This document shows, piece after piece, positions 5,334 through 5,758 of a stretch of 5,758 bases of DNA. Each line of letters opens with the position of its first letter. Positions within the stretch are counted from its first letter, which is position 1. This stretch comes from Mycobacterium sp. GTDB lineage: Bacteria > Actinomycetota > Actinomycetes > Mycobacteriales > Mycobacteriaceae. The stretch lies in contig JAQSXQ010000149.1 of the NCBI GenBank assembly GCA_029256565.1, positions 1-5,758 of the forward strand, given 5' to 3'. Below the pieces are notes generated by a model. That model was not told the origin of the DNA, did not search any database, and was given only the letters and a program-made list of their open reading frames with translations. A program made the position numbers and the translations under genes.

Positions 5334-5758
5334 GGCCACGTCGTCCAGGCGCTCTCGTCGGTCGTGACGTGCTGCCCGTAGCGGTCGAGCGCGAGCCGGC
5401 GGTAGCGTCCGAGCACCGGACCGCTCGTCGGGTCCATCGCCAGCGGAGGAAGCGGACCCAGCCGCGTCAGCGACGGCCCCGTCTCGATCCTGGGTCCCGA
5501 GGCGACCTGCGCCAGCTCCTCCAGGTCGCTGATGGGCGCGGGGGCGGTCGTGACGCGCGACCAGTCCACCTCTCCTGGTGCCTCCGCGGTCGCGAAGGTG
5601 CCACGCGCACTGTGATATTCGATCAACTCCCCGACGAGTTCGGTGTTCTCCGACTCCCATGCGACGGCGAACGCGCCGGCCAGCATGGGCGCGGAGATGC
5701 ACTCGGCCCACTGCGCCCTGGCCTCGGCATCGCTGATCGAGTAGCGCACGGAGTCCAC
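5330..5758 (-). CDS. C-terminal part of an unrecognised protein coupled to the CHAT gene
   Basis: An open frame enters from the right edge and ends at TGA 5332-5330, giving the last 142 residues of a protein whose start lies outside the window. The GTG at the very edge may be internal. Residues about 9-52 are predicted helical with an alternating Ala/Leu/Glu pattern (A-G-A-F-A-V-A-W-E-S-E-N-T-E-L-V-G-E-L-I-E), suggesting the end of a helical-repeat region. The rest (53-142) is Pro/Thr-rich and probably extended, ending W-T-T-W-P. The fragment has no lysine. Its stop overlaps the CHAT start by four bases, so the two are almost certainly co-translated. CHAT proteins often pair with TPR-like or other sensor proteins, which would suit a helical partner, but no TPR consensus is visible in this fragment and the assignment is open. 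Confidence 0.82.
   Translation of the reverse strand: MDSVRYSISDAEARAQWAECISAPMLAGAFAVAWESENTELVGELIEYHSARGTFATAEAPGEVDWSRVTTAPAPISDLEELAQVASGPRIETGPSLTRLGPLPPLAMDPTSGPVLGRYRRLALDRYGQHVTTDESAWTTWP

Noticed and set aside
5334..5711. Extension of the CHAT gene start to 5711
   Set aside because: It overlaps the coupled upstream gene almost entirely and translates to Arg-rich shadow sequence. The GTGA overlap at 5333 is the consistent start.

Overview
The window is GC-rich DNA from an actinobacterium, most likely a mycobacterium (Mycolicibacterium-like). This rests on the strong G/C bias at third codon positions, GTG starts, GTGA stop/start overlaps, a TANNNT-type -10 box set directly against a start codon, and the character of the predicted proteins. 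No rRNA, tRNA, insertion sequence, integrase, CRISPR array or riboswitch was seen. Genus-level placement is an inference.

Layout, left to right: (1) The 3' part of a Gfo/Idh/MocA-family NAD(P)-dependent oxidoreductase on the + strand, its N-terminus cut by the window edge (ends 926). (2) A two-gene minus-strand unit: an unrecognised 440-residue protein (3349 to 2027) and, overlapping it by 4 bases, an unrecognised 365-residue protein with a predicted C-terminal beta-sandwich region (2030 to 933). (3) An 84-base divergent intergenic region (3350-3433) with candidate promoters in both directions. (4) A 198-residue plus-strand membrane-anchored protein with what look like two diverged copies of one small beta-rich domain (3434-4030). 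(5) A second minus-strand unit read from the right edge: the 3' end of a gene running past the window (5758 to 5330) and, again overlapping by 4 bases, a 432-residue CHAT-domain (caspase-like) protein with a visible His/Cys pair (5333 to 4035).

The coding density is almost complete. The two convergent junctions have gaps of only 6 and 4 bases, and each has a perfect inverted repeat at or just past the plus-strand stop codon.

The most interesting content is the CHAT gene with its coupled partner and the nearby coupled pair of unknown genes. CHAT proteases are known effectors or regulators in several prokaryotic conflict and programmed-death systems, so a defence or regulated-proteolysis module is a reasonable hypothesis, but nothing here proves a function. 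A striking compositional fact supports treating these genes as one group: the CHAT protein, its partner fragment and the 365-residue protein together contain one lysine in 939 residues, while the oxidoreductase and the membrane protein contain eleven in 505. In an organism with a Pup-proteasome system, which tags lysines, such a lysine desert could matter.
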